From positions 62,001-126,000 of the forward strand of contig NZ_DAHUXJ010000078.1 in NCBI RefSeq assembly GCF_027307225.1: DNA of 64,000 nucleotides. The letters run 5' to 3'. Position 1 is the first letter of the stretch. Each line of letters opens with the position of its first letter. Shown in pieces: positions 54,468 through 63,593 of the stretch. Source of the DNA: Bradyrhizobium sp. GTDB lineage: Bacteria; Pseudomonadota; Alphaproteobacteria; Rhizobiales; Xanthobacteraceae. A program made the position numbers and the translations under genes. Under the pieces are notes generated by a model. That model ran no database searches. It was not told the origin of the DNA and saw only the letters and a list, made by a program, of their open reading frames with translations.

Positions 54468-54541
54468 TGCGGCGAATTTGAAGTTCCGATCAGTGTCGCT
54501 GCAAGTTCGCCATAGGAACTTCAAATTCGAAGCCGCACTAG
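54464..54541. mobile_element. MITE-like hairpin element, type A copy 2
   Basis: This 78-bp element begins CTAGTGCGGCGAATTTG and ends CAAATTCGAAGCCGCACTAG. It has the same length and end sequence as copy 1 at 16418-16495. The TAG of its first CTAG is the stop codon of the ATPase gene. Confidence 0.85.
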
Positions 54542-54554
54542 CATAAATAGGTTG

Positions 54555-54630
54555 CTAGAGCTCCTTTGATTCCGAAGTTCGCATCAGAGGTTGCCGCGAA
54601 ATCATGCGAACTTCGGAATCGGAGCTCTAG
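54555..54630. mobile_element. MITE-like hairpin element, type B copy 2
   Basis: This 76-bp element begins CTAGAGCTCC and ends GGAGCTCTAG, with the same TTT bulge and GATTCCGAAGTTCG core as copy 1. Compared with copy 1 both arms have changed together (TGC/GCA to AGC/GCT near the tip; GTA/TAC to GCA/TGC near the loop). Its last base begins a GTG in frame with the permease. Confidence 0.85.
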
Positions 54631-54635
54631 TGAGC

Positions 54636-55796
54636 ATGACGGACGCCACAGGCCATCGCGATGAAATCCGGGAAGCCCGCTTCGGCTTCTGGCGGCGCTG
54701 CTATGCGATGATGGTCAAGGAATTCATCCAGCTTCGCCGCGACCGCGTTTCATTCGCCATGATCGTGATGATTCCGGTGATGCAGCTCCTGCTGTTTGGT
54801 TACGCGATCAACACCACTCCGCACAACCTGCCCACCGCGGTGCTCGTGCAGGAAGACAGCGATCTCGGTCGCTCGATCCTCAAGGCGCTGGAAAATACCG
54901 CATATTTTCATTTCGTGCGCGAGGTTCACGACGTCAAGGAGTTCGACGATCTCCTGACATCGGGCAAGGTGCTGTTCGGTGTCGAAATCCCACGTGGTTT
55001 CGAGCGCGCGGTACGACGTGGTGATTATCCCGCACTATTGGTCGCGGCCGATGCCACCGATCCTGTGGCGGCGAGTTCAGCGCTCTCGTCGCTCGGCGTC
55101 CTCGTCCAGACCGCGCTGTCGCACGATCTTGATACGGGCGATCCGCCGGTATTGCCGTTCGAGATCAGGGCGCATGCGCGCTACAATCCGGCGGCATCAT
55201 CGCGGCTGAATATCGTGCCAGGTCTGGTCGGTACCATCCTCACGATGACCATGCTGATCTTTACCGCGCTTTCGGTGACGCGTGAGGTCGAACGCGGCAC
55301 GATGGAGAGCCTGCTGTCGATGCCGATTACGCCAACCGAGGTGATGCTCGGCAAGATCGTGCCCTATGTGCTGGTTGGTTTCCTTCAGGCCTTCCTCATT
55401 CTTGCTATCGGGGTATTTCTGTTCGAAGTGCCGGTCCGCGGCAGCCTGACCATGCTGGCGGTGCTCTCGACCCTGTTCATCACGACCAATCTTTCAATCG
55501 GCTACACATTCTCGACCATTGCGCAGAACCAGTTGCAGGCGATGCAGATGTCGATCATGTTCTTTCTGCCGAGCATTCTCTTGTCCGGTTTCATGTTTCC
55601 GTTTTTGGGCATGCCGGTGTGGGCGCAATATGTCGGCGAAGGTCTGCCGCTGACGCACTACTTGCGGATTGTCCGCGCCATCATGCTGAAGGGCGCGAAC
55701 CTGCAAAATCTCGAATACGACGCGGTCGCGCTCGTTCTGTTGATGCTGCTGGCGATGGCGATTGCGGTGCTGCGCTTCCGCCGCACGCTTGACTGA
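54636..55796 (+). CDS. ABC-2 type efflux permease
   Basis: This 386-residue permease has an N-terminal helix after MMVKEFIQLRRDRVSFAMIVMIPVMQLLLFGYAIN, a large periplasmic loop (to about 200), then five helices, with the ABC-2 signature NIVPGLVGTILTMTMLIFTALSVTREVERGTMESLLSMPITPTEVMLGKIVPYVLVGF. It is the YhhJ/YbhS/YbhR type. ATG at 54636 is used; GTG at 54630, inside the MITE end, is also in frame. Only one permease gene is present, so a homodimer is likely. Confidence 0.92.
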   Translation: MTDATGHRDEIREARFGFWRRCYAMMVKEFIQLRRDRVSFAMIVMIPVMQLLLFGYAINTTPHNLPTAVLVQEDSDLGRSILKALENTAYFHFVREVHDVKEFDDLLTSGKVLFGVEIPRGFERAVRRGDYPALLVAADATDPVAASSALSSLGVLVQTALSHDLDTGDPPVLPFEIRAHARYNPAASSRLNIVPGLVGTILTMTMLIFTALSVTREVERGTMESLLSMPITPTEVMLGKIVPYVLVGFLQAFLILAIGVFLFEVPVRGSLTMLAVLSTLFITTNLSIGYTFSTIAQNQLQAMQMSIMFFLPSILLSGFMFPFLGMPVWAQYVGEGLPLTHYLRIVRAIMLKGANLQNLEYDAVALVLLMLLAMAIAVLRFRRTLD

Positions 55797-55816
55797 TTCT
55801 GCGCGGCGGGGGCGGG

Positions 55817-56290
55817 CTATTCTACCTGTCGTGCGGCCAGGTTCTCGATCGCCACCCCGTCGCGTTCTTCGATGATTTCGGCGATCCATCTCCGGTGACA
55901 ATGCCGGTGGTCGCGCTCATAGCAGAGAATGCAGATCGGCCCTGCTTTCCTCACGAGCGACGAAAGCTCGTCAAGCTCTTCCCTGGCCTGCGCCGTCTGA
56001 AGATGTTTTGCATAGATCTTCTGCAGCGTCTCGTATTCACCGGCTCGCGCGGCGAGGCGGCCCTCTTTCGGCGTGCCCAGCCCGCGCAGGTGCACGTAGG
56101 CAATGCCGTGCTCGTCGAGCCCGGCGGCGAGCTGACTCTTGGAAAAGCCGGCGCGGCGCGAAGAGGCGACAGCGCGGACGTCGACGAGCAGCTTTACGCC
56201 GGCCTGTTCGAGTTCATCGAGCACAGCTTTCGCTGGCGTCTGCTCATAGCCGATGGTGAAGAATTTTTTGCGTCTGGCCACTTGGATCAA
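55817..56290 (-). CDS. DUF488 family protein
   Basis: This 157-residue protein has the DUF488 pattern: FFTIGYEQTPAKAVLDELEQAGVKLLVDVRAVASSRRAGFSKSQLA, YVHLRGLGTPKEGR and the metal/nucleic-acid-like CILCYERDHRHCHRRWIAEII. The Cys-x2-Cys and His cluster are typical. Function unclear. It overlaps the DUF72 gene by four bases. Confidence 0.9.
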   Translation of the reverse strand: MIQVARRKKFFTIGYEQTPAKAVLDELEQAGVKLLVDVRAVASSRRAGFSKSQLAAGLDEHGIAYVHLRGLGTPKEGRLAARAGEYETLQKIYAKHLQTAQAREELDELSSLVRKAGPICILCYERDHRHCHRRWIAEIIEERDGVAIENLAARQVE

Positions 56291-57117
56291 GTCACGCGCG
56301 CGATCAGTTCCATCGCGCCGGCAGGTGCGCGAATCTTGCCCTCGTGAATCACGTAGGCGAAGACGTCGCGCGGCGCCTTCTTGGGCTTTGCGGAATCGAC
56401 GCGCGGCAAGTCATCGGGTTCCCCGCCGTCGGCCCACACTTGAAGTCTCTTTGCCCAGGCGTCGAGCTGCTTCGGCGGATAGCAGGTCTTGATTTCGTCA
56501 TCGCCCTTCTGTAGCCGTGCGTAAACGAAGTCGCTGGCGACGTCGGCAATCGCCGGATACTTGCCGTGTTCGGCGAACACGACAGGCGTTTCGAATTTCC
56601 GGATCAGTGCCACGAACGCCGGAACGCAAAACGAGTCGTGGCGGACTTCGACCACATGCCGCAACCGCCGTCCTTCAAGTTCGCGCGGCAGGAGTTCGAG
56701 GAACTTGCCGAAATCGGCTTCGTCGAATTTTTTGGTCGGTGCGAATTGCCAGAGCACGGGACCCAGCCGATCGCGGAGTTCGAGCACGCCGGAATCGTAG
56801 AATCGTTTCACGGAATCGCCGGCCTCGGCCAGCACACGGCGGTTGGTGGCAAAACGAGGGCCCTTGACCGAGAACACAAAGCCGTCCGGCACCTCGCTTG
56901 CCCATTTGCGAAAACTCTCCGGCTTCTGCGAGCCGTAATAGGTGCCGTTGATCTCGATCGAAGTGAGCTTGGAGGCGGCGTATTGCAGCTCTTTCGCTTG
57001 CGTGAGTTTCTCGGGATAGAACACCCCGCGCCACGGCTCGAAGGTCCAACCGCCGATCCCGATGAAGATGTGGCCGGATTTCGCGGAGGCGGTTTTGGAG
57101 GCGGCGGCTTTGGTCAC
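56287..57117 (-). CDS. DUF72 family protein
   Basis: This 276-residue TIM-barrel-like protein shows IFIGIGGWTFEPWRGVFYPEKLTQAKELQYAASKLTSIEINGTYYGSQKPESFRKWA, FVFSVKGPRFATNRRVL, LGPVLWQFAPTKKF and the C-terminal YVIHEGKIRAPAGAMEL. GTG at 57117 is taken as start because residues before it are not conserved; an ATG at 57225 would add 36. DUF72 and DUF488 proteins often occur together in rhizobia. Confidence 0.88.
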   Translation of the reverse strand: MTKAAASKTASAKSGHIFIGIGGWTFEPWRGVFYPEKLTQAKELQYAASKLTSIEINGTYYGSQKPESFRKWASEVPDGFVFSVKGPRFATNRRVLAEAGDSVKRFYDSGVLELRDRLGPVLWQFAPTKKFDEADFGKFLELLPRELEGRRLRHVVEVRHDSFCVPAFVALIRKFETPVVFAEHGKYPAIADVASDFVYARLQKGDDEIKTCYPPKQLDAWAKRLQVWADGGEPDDLPRVDSAKPKKAPRDVFAYVIHEGKIRAPAGAMELIARVT

Positions 57118-57443
57118 GGGACGGTCTCGCTGTCGATGGGCGGGAGGCAGGGATTTTCGAGGCCGAAAGGTAGTCAAGCCGGCTCGAATTGACCAGTTCG
57201 AGTGAACCGGATCGACCCCTTGCATTGCGCCGGATTGTTCCTATCTGGGATCCAACGGCGACGTTGACGCTTTCCCCCGAGCTCTGTCGCTGGAACGACC
57301 ACTCAATAGCTCGGCAGCGCCGGATGTAAGCGCGCCATCTGTTGGTGGTCGTTGGCATTTCTGGGGCCGTTTTGCCTGCCGGATGGGCTCTGGCCGGTCA
57401 TGCCCTTGGCATCTCCTTAAATCATCGGATATACGCTGGCGTC
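57118..57443. other. divergent intergenic region
   Basis: It separates the DUF72 gene and the glycosyltransferase genes. No repeat, operator or convincing promoter hexamers are visible. Part is the open upstream extension of the DUF72 frame. Confidence 0.4.
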
Positions 57444-58577
57444 ATGAACGACGTCTCGCAAATCGCCGTCGGTGATCCAGATCAAGCCATTGGATTACCT
57501 CATCTTTCTGTCGTTATCCCGACCTTCAATGAGCGGGATAATGTCGTCACGCTGTTCCGGCGGCTGGAACAGACGCTGGTCGGCATCCCGTTCGAAGCGG
57601 TTTTTGTCGATGACAATTCGCCCGACGGCACCTGGAAGGTGCTGCGTGCGCTCTCGCGGGAGGACGGCCGGGTCCGCTGTATCCGGCGGATCGGACGGCG
57701 TGGCCTGTCCGGGGCCTGCATCGAGGGAATTCTTGCCTCGAGCGCACCATGCGCGGCAGTGATCGACGCCGATTTGCAGCACGACGAGACGCAGTTGCCG
57801 AAAATGCTCGCGGCTCTCCAAAGCGGGCAGTTCGACCTGGTGGTCGGCAGCCGCTACATCGAGGGCGGCAGCGCGGAAAGTTTTGACCGCCAGCGGGCAG
57901 GGGCCAGTGCGCTCGCCACGGAAGTCGCCAAGCGGGTGCTGCGGGTTGAGATCGCCGATCCCATGAGCGGCTTCTTCATGATCCGCCGCGATTGCTTCGA
58001 AGAACTCGCGCCGCAACTTTCCACGCAAGGCTTCAAGATCCTGCTCGATGTGGTGGCGACCGCCCATGGCGCACTTCGCGCCAAAGAAATTCCCTACACA
58101 TTCGGCTCGCGGCTGCACGGCGAGAGCAAGCTCGATTCCATGGTTGCGCTGGATTTTCTCGGGCTGGTGCTGGCGAAGCTGACCGGCGATGTCATATCGC
58201 TGCGGTTTCTGCTGTTTGCGATGGTCGGCTCGCTTGGCGTCGTCGTGCATTTTGCCGGGCTCTATACCGCGCTCAGGATTTTCCGGTTTCCGTTTGCGGA
58301 GGCGCAGGCCTGCGGCGCAATTTGCGCCATGACTAGCAACTTCATCCTCAACAATTTCCTCACCTACCGCGACCAGCGTCTCAAAGGTTTTGCGATTCTG
58401 CGCGGCCTGCTGTTGTTCTATCTCGTGTGTAGCGTCGGCCTTTTTGCCAATGTCGGCGTGGCGTTCTCGGTCTATGACCAGCAGCCGATCTGGTGGCTAG
58501 CGGGTGCCGCAGGCGCGCTGATGGGTGTGGTCTGGAACTACGCCATGTCTGGACTGTTCGTCTGGCGCAAGCGATGA
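57444..58577 (+). CDS. GT2 glycosyltransferase fused to GtrA-like membrane domain
   Basis: This is a 377-residue protein. Residues 18-240 are a GT2 domain of the polyprenol-phosphate hexose synthase type: LSVVIPTFNERDNVVTLFRRLEQ, VFVDDNSPDGTWKVL, VIDADLQHDETQLPKML, SRYIEGG and FMIRRDCFEEL. Residues 250-377 carry four helices of GtrA type (RFLLFAMVGSLGVVVHFAGLYTAL, ICAMTSNFILNNFLTYRDQR). It likely makes and flips a lipid-linked sugar. The next gene, a GT39-type transferase 7 bases on, can use such a donor. Confidence 0.92.
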   Translation: MNDVSQIAVGDPDQAIGLPHLSVVIPTFNERDNVVTLFRRLEQTLVGIPFEAVFVDDNSPDGTWKVLRALSREDGRVRCIRRIGRRGLSGACIEGILASSAPCAAVIDADLQHDETQLPKMLAALQSGQFDLVVGSRYIEGGSAESFDRQRAGASALATEVAKRVLRVEIADPMSGFFMIRRDCFEELAPQLSTQGFKILLDVVATAHGALRAKEIPYTFGSRLHGESKLDSMVALDFLGLVLAKLTGDVISLRFLLFAMVGSLGVVVHFAGLYTALRIFRFPFAEAQACGAICAMTSNFILNNFLTYRDQRLKGFAILRGLLLFYLVCSVGLFANVGVAFSVYDQQPIWWLAGAAGALMGVVWNYAMSGLFVWRKR

Positions 58578-58584
58578 ACCGTCG

Positions 58585-60087
58585 ATGAGCGAGGGCGGCA
58601 CTACGCTCGTTCGCAACACCGTGCTCACGGTGGTAGCGCTCGTGCTGGTGCGGCTGGTCGCCGCCGCCTGGACGCCGCTGACCTTCGACGAAGCCTATTA
58701 CTGGATCTGGTCGAAGCATCTCGCCTTCGGCTACTACGATCACCCGCCCGGCGCGGCGCTGGTGATCCGCCTCGGCACCATGATTGCCGGCGATACCGAG
58801 CTTGGCGTGCGGCTGATGTCGATCCTGCTGGCGCTGCCGATGAGTTTTGCCGTTTTTCGCACGGCTGAAATCCTGTTCGGCGGAAAGCGCATTGCGGCCG
58901 ACGCGACCATTCTGCTCAACGTCACCCTGATGGCCGCGGTCGGCACGCTGATTGTGACGCCGGATTCGCCGTTGCTGGTGACCTCGAGTTTTGTGCTGTT
59001 CTTTCTCGCCAAGGTGCTGGAGAGCGAGCGCGGCGCGTGGTGGCTCGCGGTCGGCGCCGCCGCGGGTCTCGCGCTGTGCTCGAAATATACAGCCATGTTC
59101 TTCGGCCCCGCGATCGTGATCTGGCTGATCAGTGTCCCGAAACTGCGGCGGTGGTTTTCCTCGCCCTGGCTCTATCTCGGCGGACTGGTGGCGGTTGCGG
59201 TATTTTCACCGGTCATTCTCTGGAATGCCGATCATCATTGGGTTTCCTTTATCAAGCAACTCGGCCGCTCCGAGGTCACCCGGTTCAAGCCCACTTTCAT
59301 CGGAGAATTGATTCCGACCCAGATCGCGTTTGCGACGCCGCTTGTCTTCACTCTTGGCGTTATGGGACTTTACATGCTGGCGCGTCGGGAGGGCGGCGCG
59401 CTCGCTTCGCGCGCGCTCATCAACGCGATGTTCTGGGTCGTTACACTCTACTTCTTGTGGCATTCGCTGCATGCGCGCGTCGAGGCCAACTGGTTTGCAC
59501 CGGTCTATCCGCCGCTCGCGATTGCGGCCGCGGCGGCCGCCAACGCCGCCCGCTGGGAACGGCACTCCCAACGCGTGGCCGATTTTTGCCTGCGCTGGGC
59601 TTCGCCGGTTGGCATTCTGATGTTCGCTTGCCTGGTCGTGCAGGCCAACACCGGCGTCCTCACCGGCTTTCGCCGCGACGCCACCGTGCGCAGCGTCGGC
59701 GTGGGTTGGAAGACGCTTGCCGCCAACATCGAAGCCACGCGCGCGCGTGTCGGCGCCAGTTGCGTGCTCGCGCCCGACTACGGTACCGCGAGCTGGCTCA
59801 CCTTCTATCTGCCGAAAGATACGTGCGTGATCCAGCCGACGCAGCGCATCCGCTGGGTCAGTATGGGCGAGCCGGATCCGGCAAAGCTATCGGGCAAACT
59901 TCTGTGGGTCGATGAGGTGCGCGCTTCGATCCAGCCCTACGTGGCGGAAACGTTTGCGAAGGTCGAGCGCGTCGGCGAATTCAAGCGGATGCGCGGACCA
60001 CTGGTGATCGAAACCTATGCACTCGATCTGCTCGAGCGACCGAAGCGTCCGGTGCTCGACAATTCACCGCCGCCGGAATTGCAGTAG
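58585..60087 (+). CDS. GT39-family (ArnT-like) membrane glycosyltransferase
   Basis: This 500-residue, roughly eleven-helix protein has the catalytic first loop LTFDEAYYWIWSKHLAFGYYDHPPGAALVI (FDE..Y...S and YYDHPP), then helices and a C-terminal periplasmic part. Family members move a sugar from a polyprenyl phosphate donor to lipid or protein. ATG at 58585. It follows the GT2-GtrA gene by seven bases, which fits donor production and use in one operon. The acceptor is unknown. Confidence 0.92.
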   Translation: MSEGGTTLVRNTVLTVVALVLVRLVAAAWTPLTFDEAYYWIWSKHLAFGYYDHPPGAALVIRLGTMIAGDTELGVRLMSILLALPMSFAVFRTAEILFGGKRIAADATILLNVTLMAAVGTLIVTPDSPLLVTSSFVLFFLAKVLESERGAWWLAVGAAAGLALCSKYTAMFFGPAIVIWLISVPKLRRWFSSPWLYLGGLVAVAVFSPVILWNADHHWVSFIKQLGRSEVTRFKPTFIGELIPTQIAFATPLVFTLGVMGLYMLARREGGALASRALINAMFWVVTLYFLWHSLHARVEANWFAPVYPPLAIAAAAAANAARWERHSQRVADFCLRWASPVGILMFACLVVQANTGVLTGFRRDATVRSVGVGWKTLAANIEATRARVGASCVLAPDYGTASWLTFYLPKDTCVIQPTQRIRWVSMGEPDPAKLSGKLLWVDEVRASIQPYVAETFAKVERVGEFKRMRGPLVIETYALDLLERPKRPVLDNSPPPELQ

Positions 60088-60303
60088 CTCGGCGCCTACG
60101 CCGCCAAAGATGGCGAATTCAAGGGCGGGGAAACGCGAATAACCCCGGACCCTTACGGGCGAATTTGCCGCAAATCCGTCTCAAAATGAGACTGCCTTAC
60201 AACCGCCCAGCACTTAATCCCCATTTAACTAAAACTTGCCTTAATGACGACCCGCACCTCTGCGAGATGCTGTCCACGTAGTTCGGCGGACGATCGTGCG
60301 TTG

Positions 60304-60350
60304 ACCGCCGTTCGGAGGTGCCCGCGCCGTGCACCTCGCCGAACGGCGGT
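60304..60350 (+). other. strong hairpin upstream of DUF2778 gene
   Basis: ACCGCCGTTCGGAGGTGC (60304-60321) pairs with GCACCTCGCCGAACGGCGGT (60331-60350), with a 2-base bulge and a 9-base loop, ending 40 bases before the ATG. There is no T-run. The gap 60088-60390 holds nothing else. It could be an RNA element of the leader or an operator. Confidence 0.55.
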
Positions 60351-60390
60351 TACGGGGAAACGAGGGGAAATCAGTCCGGATGCTAGGCGA

Positions 60391-61521
60391 ATGAGTACGA
60401 GTACAGTTGCGTGTTACCAGTTCGCGGCACCTACTCCTAAGCGACCAGCCCGCAAAGTAACCGTGCAGCGTCTGTTCACCGCGACGGCGGTGATCGGCCT
60501 CGTTGTCGGCTGCGGCTGGACGGTCTACACCAACATCTTTGCTGCCAGCCCCTATCCCGAACTCGGCCGCGCCAATTTCGATGCGCAGGTCGCGCGGCGA
60601 TTTGCCATCGCGGTTCACCCCATTGTACGGCCGAAAGCGACTGCCGTCGCCGCCGCTGAAAGCATTGTGCCGGCCGAGCCCGAGCTTTCCTTCACCGATC
60701 GTTTCGCCGCCGCTTCGCCGGAGGGCGTCGCATCGGCGCCGGTGCCGGCGGAGCCCGTGAGGCTCGCCGTGGCGCCAAAGCCTGAGCCTCTGAAGCTGGC
60801 CGAAGCACCGAAGATCAGGATGGAGCCCGCGAAGAACGCCGAGGCGGCGCGGGCCAAAGAGTCTGCGAAGGAAGCATCGAGGGTCCAGCTCGCCTCGGCC
60901 ACGCCAGCAGCGCAATCGGAAGAGCCGCCGAAGGGCATGTTCCAAGACATGGCGCGACGGGCGAAGAATGCGATCCTCTCGATTTCCTCTAACGATCGGA
61001 AATCGATGGTCGAGAAGCTGTGGGGTAAGGAAGGTGCGCATAATCCGGTCCTGGCGTATGCCTCCGCCGACGCAGGCAATGTGACCGGCAGCATCGCCCG
61101 CGAACCGAATCCGATGCTCGGCGGCTCGCCGCCTTACGATCGCGAAACCGCGGTCTACGATATCGCGGCGCACGCCGTGTATCTGCCCGACGGTACCAAG
61201 CTGGAAGCGCATTCCGGCCTCGGCTCCAACCTCGACGATCCGCACTCTGCGCGCATCCGTATGCGTGGCGTAACGCCGCCGCACATCTACACGCTGAAGC
61301 CGCGCGAGGCGCTGTTCCACGGCGTGGCGGCGCTGCGCCTGACGCCGATCGGGGGCGAGGAGACCATCTACGGTCGTGAAGGTCTGCTGGCACACTCCTT
61401 CATGCTCGGCCCGAACGGCGACTCCAACGGCTGCGTCTCGTTCCGCGACTACAACGCCTTCCTCAGCGCCTATCATAATATGGGCATCCGCAAGCTCGCC
61501 GTCGTCGCCCATATCGGCTGA
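60391..61521 (+). CDS. DUF2778 (Tlde1-like L,D-transpeptidase/peptidase) protein
   Basis: This is a 376-residue protein. A basic N-terminus and one helix (RLFTATAVIGLVVGCGWTVY) anchor it; residues about 60-230 are an Ala/Pro/Glu-rich linker. The C-terminal 150 residues are DUF2778: ETAVYDIAAHAVYLPDGTKLEAHSGLGSNLDDP and the catalytic-looking LLAHSFMLGPNGDSNGCVSFRDYNAFL with His and Cys. This fold resembles L,D-transpeptidases and includes the Tlde1 toxins, but a chromosomal copy alone like this is more likely a cell wall protein. Start at 60391 fits conserved MSTSTVACYQF. Confidence 0.85.
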   Translation: MSTSTVACYQFAAPTPKRPARKVTVQRLFTATAVIGLVVGCGWTVYTNIFAASPYPELGRANFDAQVARRFAIAVHPIVRPKATAVAAAESIVPAEPELSFTDRFAAASPEGVASAPVPAEPVRLAVAPKPEPLKLAEAPKIRMEPAKNAEAARAKESAKEASRVQLASATPAAQSEEPPKGMFQDMARRAKNAILSISSNDRKSMVEKLWGKEGAHNPVLAYASADAGNVTGSIAREPNPMLGGSPPYDRETAVYDIAAHAVYLPDGTKLEAHSGLGSNLDDPHSARIRMRGVTPPHIYTLKPREALFHGVAALRLTPIGGEETIYGREGLLAHSFMLGPNGDSNGCVSFRDYNAFLSAYHNMGIRKLAVVAHIG

Positions 61522-61547
61522 GCGGGCCTTGCCTCGCCGTCGCTGTC

Positions 61548-63593
61548 CTACAAACGCACCTCGATATCCAGCCAGCCGAGATCGTTGACGGTGAGCCTGT
61601 CGCCTGAATTGATCACGACCGTTGTCGTCTCGGCCTCGACGATGGCTGGGCCGTCGATCGTGTGACCGGATTCGAGCGTCTCCAGCGCGTAAACCGGGAT
61701 GTCGCGCCAGGCGCCGAAATAGGCCTTGCGTGTCGATCGCGGCGCGCAGGTGGCGGGTGAGCCCACATGCCGTCGCGCCTGTTCGCTCGGCGCCACCCGG
61801 CCAATGGCTGCGACGCGGGCATTGACGAACACGACCTCCTGGTCGCGCGAGGCATAGGTAAAGAGCTCTTCATGGCGATCGTGAAAACGGCGCTCGATCT
61901 CGCCCGCAAGCGTCGGCGCCTGCCAGTCCACGCCGTCAAGCGGTACGTCGATCTCATAGACCTGCGCGCCGTAGCGCATTTCCGCGGAGCGTTCGATGTG
62001 AAGCGGGCCATCGAACCATGCGCGGAGACGGCCGGCCGCCTGCTGTTCCAGCCGCGCGAACAGGTCGCGCACCTCGCCCGCCGCAACGCCCGCACTGGCA
62101 CCCATCTGAGTCTGGCTCGCTTCGTAGCGCAAATCGCTTGTCAGCATGCCCCATGCCGATAGCACTGAAGCAATGGTCGGTACGATGATCCGCCTGATCT
62201 CGAGCTCGCGCGCAATCTCGACTGCGTGCAGTCCGGCGGCGCCGCCAAAACTCAACAGCGCAAACTTGCGGGGATCGACGCCGCGGCGCAGCGTCATCAA
62301 GCGAATGCCGTCGGCCATCCGGAGATTGACGAGCCGGTAGATGCCGGCGGCGGCTTCGATGCGCGAGAGATTAAGCGACGCCGCCAGGCGGTCAACGGCT
62401 GCTTCGGAGGCGGCGGAATCGAGCGGGCGTTTGCCGCCCATGAAGGCAGCCGCGTCGAGATAGCCGAGGACGACATTGGCGTCGGTCACGGTCGCCGACG
62501 TGCCGCCATTGCCGTAGCAGGCCGGCCCGGGCACAGCGCCCGCGCTTTCGGGGCCGACGTGGAAGGTGCCGCCGGCATCGACATGCGCGACCGATCCGCC
62601 GCCGGCGGCGATGCTCGCGATATCGAGGCTGCGCAGTGCAATGCGTTCGCCGGCGAGATCGCCGCCTGCCGACAGCGACGCGCGTCCGCCCGAGATCAGC
62701 GAGATGTCCGTCGAGGTCCCGCCCATGTCGAACGGGACGAGGTTTGGAATGTTCAAAAGCTCTGCGCAGCGGCGGCTGCCGGAAACGCCGCCAGCCGGAC
62801 CCGACAGCACCGTGCCGGCGGCGAGCCGTACCGCTTCGTCCACCGGCGCCATGCCGCCATGCGACAGAATGATGAAGAGAGAGCCTTTGAAACCGGCTTC
62901 CGCGAGCCGTTGCTCCAGCCTGTGCAGATAAAGATGCACCAGCGGACCGACATAGGCGTTCACGATGGTCGTGGAGACGCGCTCGTATTCCTTGATCTGG
63001 GGCAGCACGTCGCTCGATCGCGACACGTAGACGCCGGGCAGTTCGCGCCGAATCGTTTCGACTGCGGCGATCTCGTGCGCCGGGTTGCGATAGGCGTGCA
63101 GGAAACACACCGCAACCGATGTCGCCTTTGCCTTGCGGATGGTCTCGATTGCGCTTGCCAGCGAAGAAGCATCAAGCGGCGTCAGCACCTCGCCGGTGGG
63201 GCGCAGGCGCTCGCGTATCCCTAAGCGCAATTCGCGCGGGACCAACGGTTCCGGCGGCGGCGAACGCAGGTCATAGCGGTTGCCCTTGAGGCCCTCGCGC
63301 ATTTCGATGATGTCGCGGTGGCCTTCGGTCGTCAGCAGCGTCACCTTCGCGCCCTTGCGCTCCAGAAGCGCGTTGGTCGCGACGGTGGTGCCATGGATGA
63401 GCCGCTGCGTCTTCGCCAGCATGTCGGTGCGCGAAAGATCAAGCCGGCGCGCCAGCTCGTCGAGCCCGGCCATCACGCCGATGGATTGGTCCTGCGGCGT
63501 CGAAGGCGATTTGGCGAAGACCGTTCGCCCGGCCTCGTCGATTGCGACAAGGTCCGTGAACGTGCCGCCCACATCGATACCGATGGTCAGCAT
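61548..63593 (-). CDS. hydantoinase/oxoprolinase, HyuA-type subunit
   Basis: This 681-residue ATP-dependent subunit has an ASKHA-fold beginning LTIGIDVGGTFTDLVAIDEAGRTVFAKSPSTP, then RLIHGTTVATNALLERKGAKVTLLTTEGHRD, PFDMGGTSTDISLISGG and SFGGAAGLHAVEIARELE. It hydrolyses 5-oxoproline, hydantoin or N-methylhydantoin with ATP, together with HyuB. It overlaps the hyuB stop by one base, so the two are coupled. Confidence 0.95.
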   Translation of the reverse strand: MLTIGIDVGGTFTDLVAIDEAGRTVFAKSPSTPQDQSIGVMAGLDELARRLDLSRTDMLAKTQRLIHGTTVATNALLERKGAKVTLLTTEGHRDIIEMREGLKGNRYDLRSPPPEPLVPRELRLGIRERLRPTGEVLTPLDASSLASAIETIRKAKATSVAVCFLHAYRNPAHEIAAVETIRRELPGVYVSRSSDVLPQIKEYERVSTTIVNAYVGPLVHLYLHRLEQRLAEAGFKGSLFIILSHGGMAPVDEAVRLAAGTVLSGPAGGVSGSRRCAELLNIPNLVPFDMGGTSTDISLISGGRASLSAGGDLAGERIALRSLDIASIAAGGGSVAHVDAGGTFHVGPESAGAVPGPACYGNGGTSATVTDANVVLGYLDAAAFMGGKRPLDSAASEAAVDRLAASLNLSRIEAAAGIYRLVNLRMADGIRLMTLRRGVDPRKFALLSFGGAAGLHAVEIARELEIRRIIVPTIASVLSAWGMLTSDLRYEASQTQMGASAGVAAGEVRDLFARLEQQAAGRLRAWFDGPLHIERSAEMRYGAQVYEIDVPLDGVDWQAPTLAGEIERRFHDRHEELFTYASRDQEVVFVNARVAAIGRVAPSEQARRHVGSPATCAPRSTRKAYFGAWRDIPVYALETLESGHTIDGPAIVEAETTTVVINSGDRLTVNDLGWLDIEVRL

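Noticed and set aside
60241..61512. 423-residue frame opposite the DUF2778 gene
   Set aside because: It is an Arg/His-rich shadow without motifs; the plus-strand gene has a conserved catalytic region.
60391..61521. Type VI secretion effector reading of the DUF2778 gene
   Set aside because: No immunity gene, VgrG, PAAR or secretion genes are near; the N-terminal anchor and linker look like a housekeeping envelope protein.
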